From positions 1 to 45,710 of the IMG/VR virus record IMGVR_UViG_3300033388_001228: DNA of 45,710 nucleotides; one strand, written 5' to 3'. The position numbers and the translations under genes are program-made. Of this stretch, positions 17,886-28,747 are shown one piece after another (position 1 is the first letter of the stretch; each line of letters begins with the position of its first letter). The notes under the pieces are model-generated. The model was not told the DNA's origin and searched no databases. It worked only from the letters and a program-made list of their open reading frames with translations. This DNA is from a virus.

Positions 17886-20800
17886 GGTGAACCTTCGACC
17901 TCTTCGCATAGTCCTGAATCTGTTTCATCTTCCACTTAATTTGATCCCTGAAATTTTTACTCAGAGAGCGGCGGTTTTCTGAACTCAGATTAGGATCCTT
18001 TAGCTCAAACTTCATCCGACTCTTTATGTCCTGCAGGTCACGCTTCATGAACTTTATATTCACTGCGCGACTACGCTCTGGCTGGATCGGATAAATATTC
18101 ACACCAACAACACGAGCCATTGACTGGGCCAGCGTTGGTTGTGGATTACCCCATCGGTCTTTGTAACCTGAGCCTGCTTGGATGATCTTAGCCAGAGGCC
18201 CACCTGACGTTGTCCATGGTGGCGCCATCAGTGTGTACGTGTAGTTCAATCGACTCAGCATCTGCTGGTATGGAAGGTCGCCGTCACGAACAATCTCTTT
18301 CCGAGTAAACGGATCGACGTTGGTGGACACTGCAGAAATTAAGTTTGCAAGCGGGCTGCCGAACACGCCGGCACCTTGCAGAATATTGCGAGCCTCAACA
18401 GGTTCGCCAGTAACCATGCCCTTACCAACCTCACCGATGTCCTGAGCAATATCAGTCCACGCAGTCCACGGAAAGAAGTAACCCATGTTGGTTGCCATCC
18501 ATCTGCCTTGCTCATCTTTCATTGGCATGATCACGGCATGGCCGCGCTCAATTAACCAGCTTGGCATAGCTTCCTTAAGCGCCTCGATATCATCTTCACC
18601 AACATCATTCATCGACGCGGCAATCAGGCCCATTCCTTTCAGCATCAGGTAGTAAGGCACGAACCTCCACGGCGCAGTCGCAGCAACTTCCAGAAGACGG
18701 GGTAGCACCTTCATGTAGAACGTAAGGAACGGGATCCCGACTGGCGCGTTGCGAGCGGTGCGAATTGTTTTGTTAACAGCTGAGTAATCAAACAGCCATC
18801 GGTTCGCTTCCTGTGCTGCCAGTGCTGGAGTGTTGCCGTTGGTTTCAACTTCGTGAATTATTTTTGCAACCTTACTTAACACTTCAGCGTGCTGATAAAT
18901 CTCACCAGCCTTTTCGATTATCATGCTGGCAACATTAAGCAGGCTCGGGATACTCATCTTGCCTTTGTTGCGAGCCTGAAAGTCTACGAACTCACGCTCG
19001 ATTGCGGCCAGCTCGTTGGCAGAGAATGTTCCGGCAGTTATGCCGTACTCCTGAGCGATCTTATAATACTGTCCGTCCTTTCGTATCTCGCCAAGCGCAC
19101 GAATAAGTAACGGGATCATTTTGTGGATCGGGACTCCGCTTAAGTTAAGCAGAACCCAGTTCGACACAAGGTTACGCACTTGTGATGGCGGGTTAAGAGA
19201 CACCTTCATGACCTTCCACATCTGTGTGATCTTTGTGCCGGTACCGCCATGACTAAACATGCTCATCCACGCATCGGGGTTGTCCTGAAGACCAGCGCCT
19301 GATCCTGCGATGTCATCATAGATTGCGCGCTTCACAATTAATCCGCGTAAAATTCCGTACTGAGGTGTGTCAGGAATTTGAGCGTACTCATCAGCATCGA
19401 ACTGTTCGTCCTGTTGTACGTCGGCAGCCAGCTTCTCGTACTGAGAAGCAAGGCTATCCATCTTACTTTTCTGTGGGCTATCCGATAACTGTGAGGACAT
19501 AGCGCGCAGTCGCTTCGCTTCGTTCTGCAGCCAGAAAGGCGTCACCTCACGCATCACATCAGTCCCGGGGATCTGGATCTGCACGAGTTGGTCTTGAAGA
19601 ACCCAGTTAGGATTCTGTAAAATTTGATCGAAGAATTCCATGATTGCAAGATCACGAGACGGGATTCCTATAGCGCGTGACAACAGGAAGGCTGGATCTT
19701 TGATCTCACCAAGCACAACCTCACGGTATTCTTTTGTTAGATTTTCACTGCGCTTCTTCGCGTAACCCTGCTTCGATAGTTTCTTGCCAGTACCCAGAGT
19801 TTTAATTGCCTTGTCGCCCATCAGGTAAGCAAGGTAAACACGTGGCAAGTAACGGCTCTCGTAATTCTGGAACGATGAAGACGGAATGATGCCGCGCTCA
19901 ACCATCATCTGGCCCATGGAATTAATAATGTTCTTTGCCTTGATAGCGTTCATGCGAACTTCTTTGTCTTCGATGATGCTGGGCTTAACGTCTCTGTCAG
20001 TAAGGTACTCGAACACATTGAGTGATTCTGTTTCACTCAGCTTATTAAATGTTTCGTACAGCAGTCTGGCGGAGTCTTGACCTTGCTGGATGAGCGCCTG
20101 CAGTTTACCGCGTGACTCACGATACGATTCGAGATCAATCAGATCACCGAACCCATCGATTTTATTATCGAGCTGATGAATCCAGTTCATGACGCGATCT
20201 TTGTACGTCTTCTTGTTCTCGTCGGTTATGTCCGACTCCATCTGGTCGCTGGCTTCAGGAGAATTTTCTGTATTGCGGTTTGCGCCACGAGAAAATAATG
20301 GCTGACCATCGAGTGCGGCCTCACGCATTTTGTCAGTGACATCAACAGAGTGAACTCGTGTTTCGGATGCACGATACTCCGCAAACAGCTCATCTCTTTT
20401 TTCTTGTGTAATTCCTCTCCAGTAATCCTGCTGCTCATCTTTTGGCATACCGAGCGCGTCCATCACTCGTTCGCCAGAGATTAAATCTTTAGTATAAAAA
20501 GCAAACTCGGTCGTACCGGTTTTTGCTCCCCACTTTTTAACGTACTTGTTAACAGTCTTCGGTAGGATCTGGTCATAGAAACCTTTCATACCTTGACCGC
20601 CAATCTTTAGATCTTGGCCTGCATAAACTCCGTTAGGTTCTTTTTGTTTTTGTATTTTTTCAGCAAGCTCTTTCCCAACAACAGCATCAAGCTTATCTTT
20701 ATGATGCAGCCCAAAATCAATAGAGTCGCCTCTGGTATCAATCCCCATTATCTGGAATGAGTCAGGCTCTTTTCTGAAAGCTGAAACCTTCTCTAGCTGT

Positions 20801-23800
20801 TTGCTTAAATCATAACGCTCAGCCTGCTGCTCACCAGTAGTCCACGCAATTTTATCGAAACCGTTCTCTGCTGCGTAACGAATCATTCGTTTCATTGCAA
20901 GCAGTGGCCATGACGTCTTAAATGGTGCGTCAGGTACAGTCTTTGGTTCAATCTTCTTTATCGCAACGGTTGGGCCATCCCATCCTGACGCCATCATTTC
21001 TTTCTGGTATTTTTTAGCATCCCCCACATTAGGGAAGAAGTGATGTTCGTCGGAGCTTGGGTTATATACTCTCCATACAATACCGCCTTCAGTACCGTAC
21101 CCTTTTTTGCGGCCAGCCTGATGCCAGTCGCTCTGCACTTCTTCGAGAAATAAAACCTTGCTGCCGTCTACGTCAGTACGTTCGTTCATGCGAACGTGGG
21201 CAATGATGTTTGTCTCCTTAAAGTGAGAGCCTTTATATGTTCCAACTGTTTCATCAGGACGATCACCGGTAACATCAGAGATCATGTCACCAAGAATAGT
21301 TTCGTCTTTGGCCCCGGTCTTCCTGACCGGAATCCTTAATAAAACCTCACGATAATTTTTACCGCCGGCCAGCTGGTAATCGTGGTATTTTGTATCGCTT
21401 AATTCCTGAACGCCATACTCTTCTTCGAGATCAGTCCACGCTTCCTCTTCAGTCTCAAACAAGTTGTGCCGTCTAGCTCCGGCCATCTCTCCAGTAATAA
21501 CGTAGCCGTCTTCAGCGTTGCTGTACTCAACATCAAACATCTCGCGCAGCTTGGTAGCATTATCAACCTGCTCCTTGACCACCTCCTGCACTTCAATTTT
21601 ATTTGCCTTCACATAGTCGAGTACATCGGCCTTGGAAATTTTCGCATCCTGCTCAGCAAGCCAGTCCAGAACTCCAGACCACTCGACCTCTTCAGATTTG
21701 ATCACCCCCTTTTTTACGAACGCATTGATGGTGGCAGCGTACTGTTGACCGGTACCCTTGCCGGGTAATTTGTCGGTCAGCACTGACTCCATGTGTGAGT
21801 AAAATGGTTTCTGAAATCTTGAGAGCAACGGATGGATCGCCTTGGCAACCTGCCAGCTGGCACTGCCGTCGATCATGGTGCCACGCATGCGGCCCAGTGC
21901 GCCGAGGACTTCGTCATCGGTAACCTTGAGTCCACTGAAAACTTTACGCATCCACTGGCGGATCCATGAGATCAGCTGGCGAACGTAGGAATTTGCCGGG
22001 CTGGTTTCAGCCTTCATGGCCAGCCACTCTTCTGCAGCAACCAACCGATCTGCTGGGTTATTCAGATCCAGCTCATATTCGAGCGCGACCTTGCTCATCT
22101 CCTCACGGTTGGACTTGAACACACCCCGGAGGAACGGAACGATGTCATTACCCATGGTGCCGCGAAGCCCGGCGTGACCCAGTACCTCATGGAAGATTAC
22201 CTTGGTTGCGTGATCGGCGCTGGATATGCCGTCGGCTACGAGGTAGACGGTACCGGTAATTGGATCGTACAGGCCATCGACATCGTCCTGAGCATTTGAT
22301 TTTTCTACAAAATCTTTCAATGCGGTCGGCAGATGCAGGTAGTCCTCGACCACCACTATCTGTGGAGCATTCCTCCAAGCGTTGGTGAGCTGCGACACGT
22401 GGGCGTTGAGATCCTGTACGGTGGTTCGACCCTTGCCTCCCTTGCGGAGCATTGGTTTGCGCTGCTGTCTGACCATCTCTGATCTGAGTTCGTCCTGAGT
22501 GAACCGGTTGTACTCGGCCATGTTCAAGCCTTCGGTTGCCTCACGGCCCTGCTCTTTCGCCATGGATTTTTCAGTGCGCTCGAGCATGGTCATGATCGAC
22601 TTGATCGATGGAAGTGTTTCACGTGGAACAAATCCGTACTCGCCCGGGTCGCCAAAATCTCCGGTCAGCACACGGTGCAGGGCATCCCCGATGTTGGTGT
22701 TGTACTCACGACCGAAGTCGGCAGGATTAACCTTGATGCCCATATCTTCCATCAGCATGCGCTGGACACGGAAGGTAACGTCTTCCCACTCGATGGCACG
22801 CTGAGCCTCAAGCAAGGTCAGTGGCTCCAGTTCGACGGTTACCTGACGTTTGGATGGGTGGCCCCGGGTTGCGGCCCATGGTCGACCCATGCGTCCCTCA
22901 CGACGGCTTTCCCCGTAGCGGTCTTGCATGATGTCTGCAGTGATAGCGTGGCCCAGCTCGTGGATGGTGCGCCACTGGCGAGTGTATTCCTCATCCTTGA
23001 ATGATCCGTGAGCCACGCGAGGCTCATAGATCCAGATCACCCCGGTGCCGTAATGCTCTTTCTTGAGCTTCGGTACCGTGAACGTCACCCCGGCGGCAGG
23101 ATCCTCGTGGAACGAGAACACCTTAACCCCATAGCCATACGTGGAAAGGGTTGCACTTGTTTTGCTGGGGTCAGAGATTAACTCATCGAGGTCGTAAATT
23201 TTGAGATCTTCGGTGGTGTCTCGCTCTTCATTGAGGGTACCGAAGCGACCGTAAATCTCCTGCTGCGCTGCAGCTGGATCGGTCAGTCGAGATAGGGGTA
23301 CTGGTGAGGAAGTCTGCCTTTCTGGCGCGGTGTTCCATCCGTATTTGCCTGCGAATTTTTCGTTAATTCGCCCGACTGCTTGCCGCCTACCACGAACCCA
23401 GTCGAGTAGATCGGATCGTCCGGCTTCGCGGATCTGATCTTGATACTCCTCACCCGCTTTTTGTTTGTTCCAGTCGTTTGCATAATATTCACCTTCTGCC
23501 TTAAAGTCAGCGACGTCAATGATATCAAACCCAGCGAACGTGTCAACAATTGTTGAGATGTTTGCTCGATACTTGGCGTCGGTTAATAGTAGCGGCTTGC
23601 CGTCCACATTCCTGAAGTTAATAAATCTCAGGTTGCCGTTGATCATGCTGAACTCAGCGCCCGGCATGACGCTGCTCACATGATCATAGAACTCCTTAGC
23701 CATCTCTGCCGTGAAGGGCGTCTCAGCTGTGATCTCATAGCCAACCGCAGCCTTCTTACCTGTCAGGGTAGGGTCAGCCCGGTGCCACGGTACGGCGTCC

Positions 23801-26800
23801 TGCGTCATGATGATGCCGATCATGTTGGAGTACAGGTCTACGATCTCGCGCTCATATACCCCGGCCTCCTTATCGGCCACCACCTTGGTGATAAAGTTCG
23901 GGCTGATCGATAGTTCGAAGCTGCCCATGCCGTGATCGGTGCGAGAGAGAACAGCGCCAAGCTTCTTCAGGATGACGTCGTTGCCTTCCGCGTCGGTAAG
24001 GATGTCGTAGATGGCTTCGTTATATTCAGCCTTCTGCTCGTCGGTTGCGGAGTGAATCCCCGGGAGGATCCCAGACCCAACTGAAGGCAAGGCCTCCCAT
24101 GTGACCACCTCGGTGGCCCGGTTCAGGTAGTGGGCAAAGTCCACAGCCGCCGGTATCTTGAATTCCTTACCTGCGGCCTCAGCCTTTTCCAGTCCGGCGA
24201 TGTTGCGCGCATAAAACCACAGGGCAGCCTGAGCCTCACGAGGCTTCAGGGTTGTGCCATGCTTTTTGTTGTAGGCGTCGGTGATATCGACGTTCAGGTC
24301 ATGAGCAAAGTCATACTGAGCCTTGCCTGCAGATACCCCATCACCCTTCTCAGCGTACCCAAACAGGCGCAGCATCCAGCGATCCTGAGTGGCCGCCTCC
24401 TCGAACAGGTTGGTACCGAACGTGGAATCGTGCAGGTTCCGGTAGAAGTTCATCAGCTTATCTTCAACGCCCGGAATTTTGGTGGTGAAGTCTTTGGCTG
24501 CCAGCAAGGCCTTGATGTATTTTTTGGTACGATTAGGGAACCGGCCAGCTCGTGGCTCCATGTTTCCCCGGGCAATCTCGTACAGCGACTTGATCGCGGC
24601 GGTGGTGTTACCACCCAGTGAGTTGGCCTGAGAGTAGAACGCGAACAGGCGCACGATATTCTCAGCAACCTTCGGGTCATTGTTGGCCGCAGCCATGATC
24701 GCCTTGCCAGAATTGTCGTACCACTCGAACGTGTCAGGGGCTTGGGCCATATCGCTTTCCATGGCGGTCACCATCTTTTTCACCAGAGCGGTTCGCTTCT
24801 GTGGTGACTTCACGCCCGGAGGTGCGCCGGCAAGATCTCCTGCAGCGTTAAGGTACCGGGCCGTACCCTTCAGTTCGCGGCGAGGTGCGCGCACTGGTTT
24901 CTTTTTCTTGGCCTTCTTCGACATCTTAGGCTCAGCGACGGCAGCCTCTTCAGGCATAGCCATCGCCGTCTTTGGTGTCAGCTTAGTAACGTCCGCCTGC
25001 TGGGCCTGCTTGGTGGTATCCTCTTTCAGCCACGCCTTGAACTCAGGCATGGTCATCTCTACGATGGACTCGAACCCTGCCCAGTCCTTCGCATAGTTGC
25101 CTAGATACTCAGCCTTAGCGGCCTCGGAAGTCTTCGGCCCGATGACAACCTTGTGTTCATCGAACTGTCCGGTGTACGGGTTGTTCTGATTGACGACGAA
25201 TACGGTGTCGGCTGCCTCTGCCCCGTCGGCCAAAAAGACATCAACATGATCCCCGTCTGCGCCCTCTGACTTCTTGATGTAGCCGTAGTGGCTCTCCATT
25301 TTCTGCGACCATTCCTGCCCACCCTCATCCTTACCTGAACGAACAGACCCTTTCGGGTTCTCGATCGCTACCGGTAGACCTTGGACGGATACATGGCCCT
25401 TCTTATAATTCCCAGATTCCTTTTGAGCTTCAGTAGGTTGGGTGTCCACCTCAGCCGCCGCCTGATCAATACCACTCGCTGCCTCCCTTAACGCTTTCTG
25501 CATCTGCGTTTCAGTTTTCCGGGTGATCGCCTCAGTCTTTTTCGTTTCAACTTCCGATGCCATAGCGACGGTCTGTTTGACGTCGGCTACCTTCTTCGGT
25601 GGTGCCATGGCTGGCTTCTCGATGCCGACCTCGACTCGATCCTTCTGGATGGCATCAGCTGTACGGGTTTCATCCATCGCAGCAAAGCCCAGCTCCTGCT
25701 CAAGGCCTTTGATCATGCGCTCTTCTTCTTCATACTTAACGTGAGCGGCTGCGGCTTTCTCCATGAACTGGCTGGAGTCCTCCATCATCTCCTCTTCCCG
25801 GGCCTCAAGCTCGATCTCTGAGGCGCCACCTTCTTTGGCCTCACGATACTCGTCAGCCTTCGCGTCCAGCTCATCACGGCGCTTCTTAAGGTCTTCGTCT
25901 TTCTCGATGTCTGCCTTAACCTTCTCGACAGACTGGCCCCTGACGCCTGCCAGCGTCGCGCTCAGTACCTCGCCCGGGGCTTGCACGAACTCGCCAGCAA
26001 CCTCAGCCATGACCTCACCAGCTCTGATCTCTCCTTCAGTGACCCATTGGGCTGATGCCTCACCCAAACCTCCGAGAGCGCCCTGTACGGGCATCTGTGC
26101 TGTGACATTGAACATCTCCTTAGCCATGGCACTCTTGATGGCCGCTGGCGCCATGGTCTTCGAGGCAAGGCCACCTGATACAGCATCGAGGAACCCGATG
26201 ATTAATGCGCGGGTATTAGCATCTCGCTTCATCTCGTCGAAAAATTCTGGCTCACTGATCGCCTTGAGCATCGCCTGCTCGTTGTTGATATCGACACCCT
26301 GACCATGGAGCTTACTGATCATGGCCTCATTCAGGGATGCGGCACGCTCAACGGTAAAGGAGCCAGACCCCATGCCTGCAGCAAAACCGACTGGCCCCAT
26401 CACCAGACCGCCAGCGACGCCCTTGATTATTGGGATCGTCATCATGGGAAAGCTCCGCACTCCAACCTCAGCGATGAACGAGACAGGGGCAATCTTCGCT
26501 ATGTCCCACGCCTCATCGAACGTGTTCGCCTGCATGACGGCCTCGGACACAGGCGCACGCGGGACGGCGGCGCCCTCCTTCTCGTGACGTCGCTTCGATT
26601 GGAGTAATTCTTTGCGGGTGCTTTCTATGAACTTGCGTTTTTTGGGGATCGCTGCCTTGGACTCCTCCATCCACTGCTCGAACCGATCAGGGTTTTCTAC
26701 CTGCATTTGCCGGGCAAAGGAATCTTCTGGGAACGGGGTTCCGGCCTCGAAGTCCTTGAACATCTTCTCTTTTTCTGCGAGCTGAGAAAGCTCGTCGGTA

Positions 26801-27096
26801 TCCTCGACGACCGCGGCACCACCGGCTGACGCCATCACATCATGGACACCACCCTTAAGGCGCATGCCAAGGCGCTGAAAGAACCCGGTATCTTCTTCGT
26901 ATTTTTTCTGGCGGTGGGTTACGTCTACGTTCTTTGTCTTCTCATCGAACGCTTCACGCACCATGGCAACATCGTCTTCAGGAGACAATGCTGGTGCGAT
27001 ATTTTTCTCGAAGTAGGCGTCGCGTATTGGCTCACGCTCGCTTTCTGGAATCGCCTGAAAGGACTCAGACGCTACGATCTCTTCCCAGCTAGACAT
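17872..27096 (-). CDS. Giant internal virion / polyvalent protein (3074 residues)
   Basis: Last gene of the virion operon. Approximate layout: soluble start WEEIVASESFQAIPESERE; hydrophobic Gly/Ala region about 205-270; coiled coil about 395-480; inorganic-pyrophosphatase-like domain about 567-690 (GHVSVQGLPVAIENPKGSVR, then HYGYIKKSEGADGDHVDVF and FDEHKVV); metallopeptidase signature RTIHELGHAITADI near 1379; second FHEVLGHAGLRG near 1637; polyvalent-protein-associated block EVQSDWHQAGRKKGY near 1987; C-terminal half helical with hydrophobic stretches near 2815. Such polyvalent proteins are known to combine enzymes that enter the cell with the DNA. Position after two internal proteins suggests ejection. 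Confidence 0.8.
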   Translation of the reverse strand: MSSWEEIVASESFQAIPESEREPIRDAYFEKNIAPALSPEDDVAMVREAFDEKTKNVDVTHRQKKYEEDTGFFQRLGMRLKGGVHDVMASAGGAAVVEDTDELSQLAEKEKMFKDFEAGTPFPEDSFARQMQVENPDRFEQWMEESKAAIPKKRKFIESTRKELLQSKRRHEKEGAAVPRAPVSEAVMQANTFDEAWDIAKIAPVSFIAEVGVRSFPMMTIPIIKGVAGGLVMGPVGFAAGMGSGSFTVERAASLNEAMISKLHGQGVDINNEQAMLKAISEPEFFDEMKRDANTRALIIGFLDAVSGGLASKTMAPAAIKSAMAKEMFNVTAQMPVQGALGGLGEASAQWVTEGEIRAGEVMAEVAGEFVQAPGEVLSATLAGVRGQSVEKVKADIEKDEDLKKRRDELDAKADEYREAKEGGASEIELEAREEEMMEDSSQFMEKAAAAHVKYEEEERMIKGLEQELGFAAMDETRTADAIQKDRVEVGIEKPAMAPPKKVADVKQTVAMASEVETKKTEAITRKTETQMQKALREAASGIDQAAAEVDTQPTEAQKESGNYKKGHVSVQGLPVAIENPKGSVRSGKDEGGQEWSQKMESHYGYIKKSEGADGDHVDVFLADGAEAADTVFVVNQNNPYTGQFDEHKVVIGPKTSEAAKAEYLGNYAKDWAGFESIVEMTMPEFKAWLKEDTTKQAQQADVTKLTPKTAMAMPEEAAVAEPKMSKKAKKKKPVRAPRRELKGTARYLNAAGDLAGAPPGVKSPQKRTALVKKMVTAMESDMAQAPDTFEWYDNSGKAIMAAANNDPKVAENIVRLFAFYSQANSLGGNTTAAIKSLYEIARGNMEPRAGRFPNRTKKYIKALLAAKDFTTKIPGVEDKLMNFYRNLHDSTFGTNLFEEAATQDRWMLRLFGYAEKGDGVSAGKAQYDFAHDLNVDITDAYNKKHGTTLKPREAQAALWFYARNIAGLEKAEAAGKEFKIPAAVDFAHYLNRATEVVTWEALPSVGSGILPGIHSATDEQKAEYNEAIYDILTDAEGNDVILKKLGAVLSRTDHGMGSFELSISPNFITKVVADKEAGVYEREIVDLYSNMIGIIMTQDAVPWHRADPTLTGKKAAVGYEITAETPFTAEMAKEFYDHVSSVMPGAEFSMINGNLRFINFRNVDGKPLLLTDAKYRANISTIVDTFAGFDIIDVADFKAEGEYYANDWNKQKAGEEYQDQIREAGRSDLLDWVRGRRQAVGRINEKFAGKYGWNTAPERQTSSPVPLSRLTDPAAAQQEIYGRFGTLNEERDTTEDLKIYDLDELISDPSKTSATLSTYGYGVKVFSFHEDPAAGVTFTVPKLKKEHYGTGVIWIYEPRVAHGSFKDEEYTRQWRTIHELGHAITADIMQDRYGESRREGRMGRPWAATRGHPSKRQVTVELEPLTLLEAQRAIEWEDVTFRVQRMLMEDMGIKVNPADFGREYNTNIGDALHRVLTGDFGDPGEYGFVPRETLPSIKSIMTMLERTEKSMAKEQGREATEGLNMAEYNRFTQDELRSEMVRQQRKPMLRKGGKGRTTVQDLNAHVSQLTNAWRNAPQIVVVEDYLHLPTALKDFVEKSNAQDDVDGLYDPITGTVYLVADGISSADHATKVIFHEVLGHAGLRGTMGNDIVPFLRGVFKSNREEMSKVALEYELDLNNPADRLVAAEEWLAMKAETSPANSYVRQLISWIRQWMRKVFSGLKVTDDEVLGALGRMRGTMIDGSASWQVAKAIHPLLSRFQKPFYSHMESVLTDKLPGKGTGQQYAATINAFVKKGVIKSEEVEWSGVLDWLAEQDAKISKADVLDYVKANKIEVQEVVKEQVDNATKLREMFDVEYSNAEDGYVITGEMAGARRHNLFETEEEAWTDLEEEYGVQELSDTKYHDYQLAGGKNYREVLLRIPVRKTGAKDETILGDMISDVTGDRPDETVGTYKGSHFKETNIIAHVRMNERTDVDGSKVLFLEEVQSDWHQAGRKKGYGTEGGIVWRVYNPSSDEHHFFPNVGDAKKYQKEMMASGWDGPTVAIKKIEPKTVPDAPFKTSWPLLAMKRMIRYAAENGFDKIAWTTGEQQAERYDLSKQLEKVSAFRKEPDSFQIMGIDTRGDSIDFGLHHKDKLDAVVGKELAEKIQKQKEPNGVYAGQDLKIGGQGMKGFYDQILPKTVNKYVKKWGAKTGTTEFAFYTKDLISGERVMDALGMPKDEQQDYWRGITQEKRDELFAEYRASETRVHSVDVTDKMREAALDGQPLFSRGANRNTENSPEASDQMESDITDENKKTYKDRVMNWIHQLDNKIDGFGDLIDLESYRESRGKLQALIQQGQDSARLLYETFNKLSETESLNVFEYLTDRDVKPSIIEDKEVRMNAIKAKNIINSMGQMMVERGIIPSSSFQNYESRYLPRVYLAYLMGDKAIKTLGTGKKLSKQGYAKKRSENLTKEYREVVLGEIKDPAFLLSRAIGIPSRDLAIMEFFDQILQNPNWVLQDQLVQIQIPGTDVMREVTPFWLQNEAKRLRAMSSQLSDSPQKSKMDSLASQYEKLAADVQQDEQFDADEYAQIPDTPQYGILRGLIVKRAIYDDIAGSGAGLQDNPDAWMSMFSHGGTGTKITQMWKVMKVSLNPPSQVRNLVSNWVLLNLSGVPIHKMIPLLIRALGEIRKDGQYYKIAQEYGITAGTFSANELAAIEREFVDFQARNKGKMSIPSLLNVASMIIEKAGEIYQHAEVLSKVAKIIHEVETNGNTPALAAQEANRWLFDYSAVNKTIRTARNAPVGIPFLTFYMKVLPRLLEVAATAPWRFVPYYLMLKGMGLIAASMNDVGEDDIEALKEAMPSWLIERGHAVIMPMKDEQGRWMATNMGYFFPWTAWTDIAQDIGEVGKGMVTGEPVEARNILQGAGVFGSPLANLISAVSTNVDPFTRKEIVRDGDLPYQQMLSRLNYTYTLMAPPWTTSGGPLAKIIQAGSGYKDRWGNPQPTLAQSMARVVGVNIYPIQPERSRAVNIKFMKRDLQDIKSRMKFELKDPNLSSENRRSLSKNFRDQIKWKMKQIQDYAKRSKVHPNLR

Positions 27097-27116
27097 TATG
27101 GGCTGCCCTTATTTGA

Positions 27117-28010
27117 TTAATTGTCGTGCGTTTCTGGATCGCTGAAGTCTGCCATAGCTTGACCTTCCGTTGCGGACTTTTCTTTGGCTATTAATTCATT
27201 CTTTTTTCTAGCCATCTCCTGCAGCTCGGCAACCTCAGCATTGACTGGAGGTGTTGTTGCGCCCGGCTCAGCCATCGCGCCCTGCTGTTCACCGAACTTA
27301 CCAATGAAGTCCATGGCCTCCTTGACCTCAGTATTGAGATCCTCGGTAGACACAGACCGACCTTCGTCAGAGGCACGCTTCAGGATCTGGCCCCGCAGCT
27401 GGATGGCCATACCTTCACGGCTCTTCTTGCTTCCGGTTAGGCGAGTGAATAATTCTTGCTTGGTGATCGGCTTGCCATCGCGGCCCTGCATGGAACCCAT
27501 GAAATACTCGACGTTCTTTATCAGGTTTGTGGAGCCGGCCTTGCCTTTCGACTTGGCAGCCTGAAGTTCCAGATCCCGCTTATGTTTTTCGCCGGGCATC
27601 TCGGAATCGCCCGGACGCAACCCAGCCATCATCATGGCGTACTTCATTTCAGTGACAACCTGCTCGCCAGACTCTTCGTCATTCCACGTGAAGAAGGTGT
27701 TCCCCTCCTCATCCTGTTCAGCGCGAGCCGAACCTTTTTCCATCTTGCGTTTGCCGCTCTTGCCATAGGCCGACTCAGCTGCGCCGAAGTCACCAACCAT
27801 CATGTGCTGCAGGGCTTCCTTGAAGTTTTCCCGGCGCATGGTTTCCTTCATCTGATCCATCTTCATCCGACGGGCATCAGAGGTTTCAGTGCGCTCAGTC
27901 GATACAGCTTGAGCCTCAACGGCTGCAGCCTCTCGACCTCGACCGGCCTCCTCTTCTTTGAGGTAGCCCTGAGTAAATGGAACCATTGCTTCTGCTAGTC
28001 CTGCTGGCAT
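27117..28010 (-). CDS. Internal virion protein (coiled-coil)
   Basis: 297 residues. Starts MPAGLAEAMVPFTQGYLKEE, then a long charged helix rich in Glu, Arg and Met (ARRMKMDQMKETMRRENFKE) and further amphipathic helices. Almost no strand is predicted and there are no cysteines, so it resembles helical internal or ejection proteins of podoviruses. It lies between the 241-residue protein and the giant polyvalent protein with short gaps, as in sets of three internal virion proteins. Function by context only. Confidence 0.6.
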   Translation of the reverse strand: MPAGLAEAMVPFTQGYLKEEEAGRGREAAAVEAQAVSTERTETSDARRMKMDQMKETMRRENFKEALQHMMVGDFGAAESAYGKSGKRKMEKGSARAEQDEEGNTFFTWNDEESGEQVVTEMKYAMMMAGLRPGDSEMPGEKHKRDLELQAAKSKGKAGSTNLIKNVEYFMGSMQGRDGKPITKQELFTRLTGSKKSREGMAIQLRGQILKRASDEGRSVSTEDLNTEVKEAMDFIGKFGEQQGAMAEPGATTPPVNAEVAELQEMARKKNELIAKEKSATEGQAMADFSDPETHDN

Positions 28011-28019
28011 AATCGTCTC

Positions 28020-28745
28020 CTAGTAATCTACGTCGGCGTCGCCGTACCCGGCATCCATCCCAAAGCTGCCGCCCGGGGCAACATACCCACCACCACTATA
28101 ATCTCCGCCCACACCAGTATCTGGTGTTGCGTTATAGGCGTCTACCCCTCTGGCAACCAGCTGTCCTGCCATGCCATAGCTTGCTGACGCCCCCTGTCTG
28201 GATCGGCTTGCGTCGGCACTGTATGCGTCGGCCCCACTCTGGAGCGCGCCCATCACTGCGCCAGCCTGACCCGGGATCTCCTTGCCTGTGCTAATAGCGG
28301 CAAGCCTGCGGGCAAAGTTCTTGTCATCGTCAGCCTCAGATTTTCTGCGTGCGCCTGTGCGACCACTAACCTCAGCCAAGGCTTTCTCACGACCAATCTC
28401 ATCCTGACGCTCATCAAAGCGCGACTGCGAAGGATCAATACCGTATCGACCCATCTCGCGGGATGTCTGGCCCCGGCGCTTGTCGAAGGCCATGGCGACG
28501 TCGGCAGTTGATTCGCCCATGTACGTCTGGAGTTTTTCGCCGGGAACGTATGACTCAATCTCAGAGATCATGTCAGCCTCCATGCCGCCGTACATCTCTT
28601 TGTAATCGGCGTACTGGCCTTTGGCAAAATCCAGACTCTCCCTCTGGAGAGCGCGACCTTTCTTCGCTTCACTGGCCGCCCGGTTGCCCTGCATCACTCC
28701 GCCGGCAAGGGCCATCGCGCCACCCACTGCTGCTGCGTATGGCAT
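28020..28745 (-). CDS. Internal virion protein (ejection-type)
   Basis: 241 residues. MPYAAAVGGAMALAGGVMQG is a small-residue N-terminal helix as found in podovirus internal proteins; then MGRYGIDPSQSRFDERQDE, followed by KALAEVSGRTGARRK and NFARRLAAISTGK. The signature R(Y/M)GIDPSQ plus repeated basic helices is typical of phage DNA-transfer proteins. The C-terminus is Gly/Tyr-rich and disordered. First of a three-gene internal set leading to the giant protein. Role inferred from pattern and position. Confidence 0.65.
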   Translation of the reverse strand: MPYAAAVGGAMALAGGVMQGNRAASEAKKGRALQRESLDFAKGQYADYKEMYGGMEADMISEIESYVPGEKLQTYMGESTADVAMAFDKRRGQTSREMGRYGIDPSQSRFDERQDEIGREKALAEVSGRTGARRKSEADDDKNFARRLAAISTGKEIPGQAGAVMGALQSGADAYSADASRSRQGASASYGMAGQLVARGVDAYNATPDTGVGGDYSGGGYVAPGGSFGMDAGYGDADVDY

Positions 28746-28747
28746 AA

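Noticed and set aside
23543-23556. Perfect TCAACA-AT-TGTTGA repeat
   Set aside because: Lies inside the coding part of the giant gene (Thr-Ile-Val-Asp codons) with no promoter nearby; probably chance.
24130-26607. Long plus-strand open frames opposite the giant gene
   Set aside because: Shadows of the minus-strand coding sequence; no ribosome sites and low-complexity translations.
27456-27998. 180-codon plus-strand frame
   Set aside because: Antisense to the helical internal virion gene; no ribosome site.
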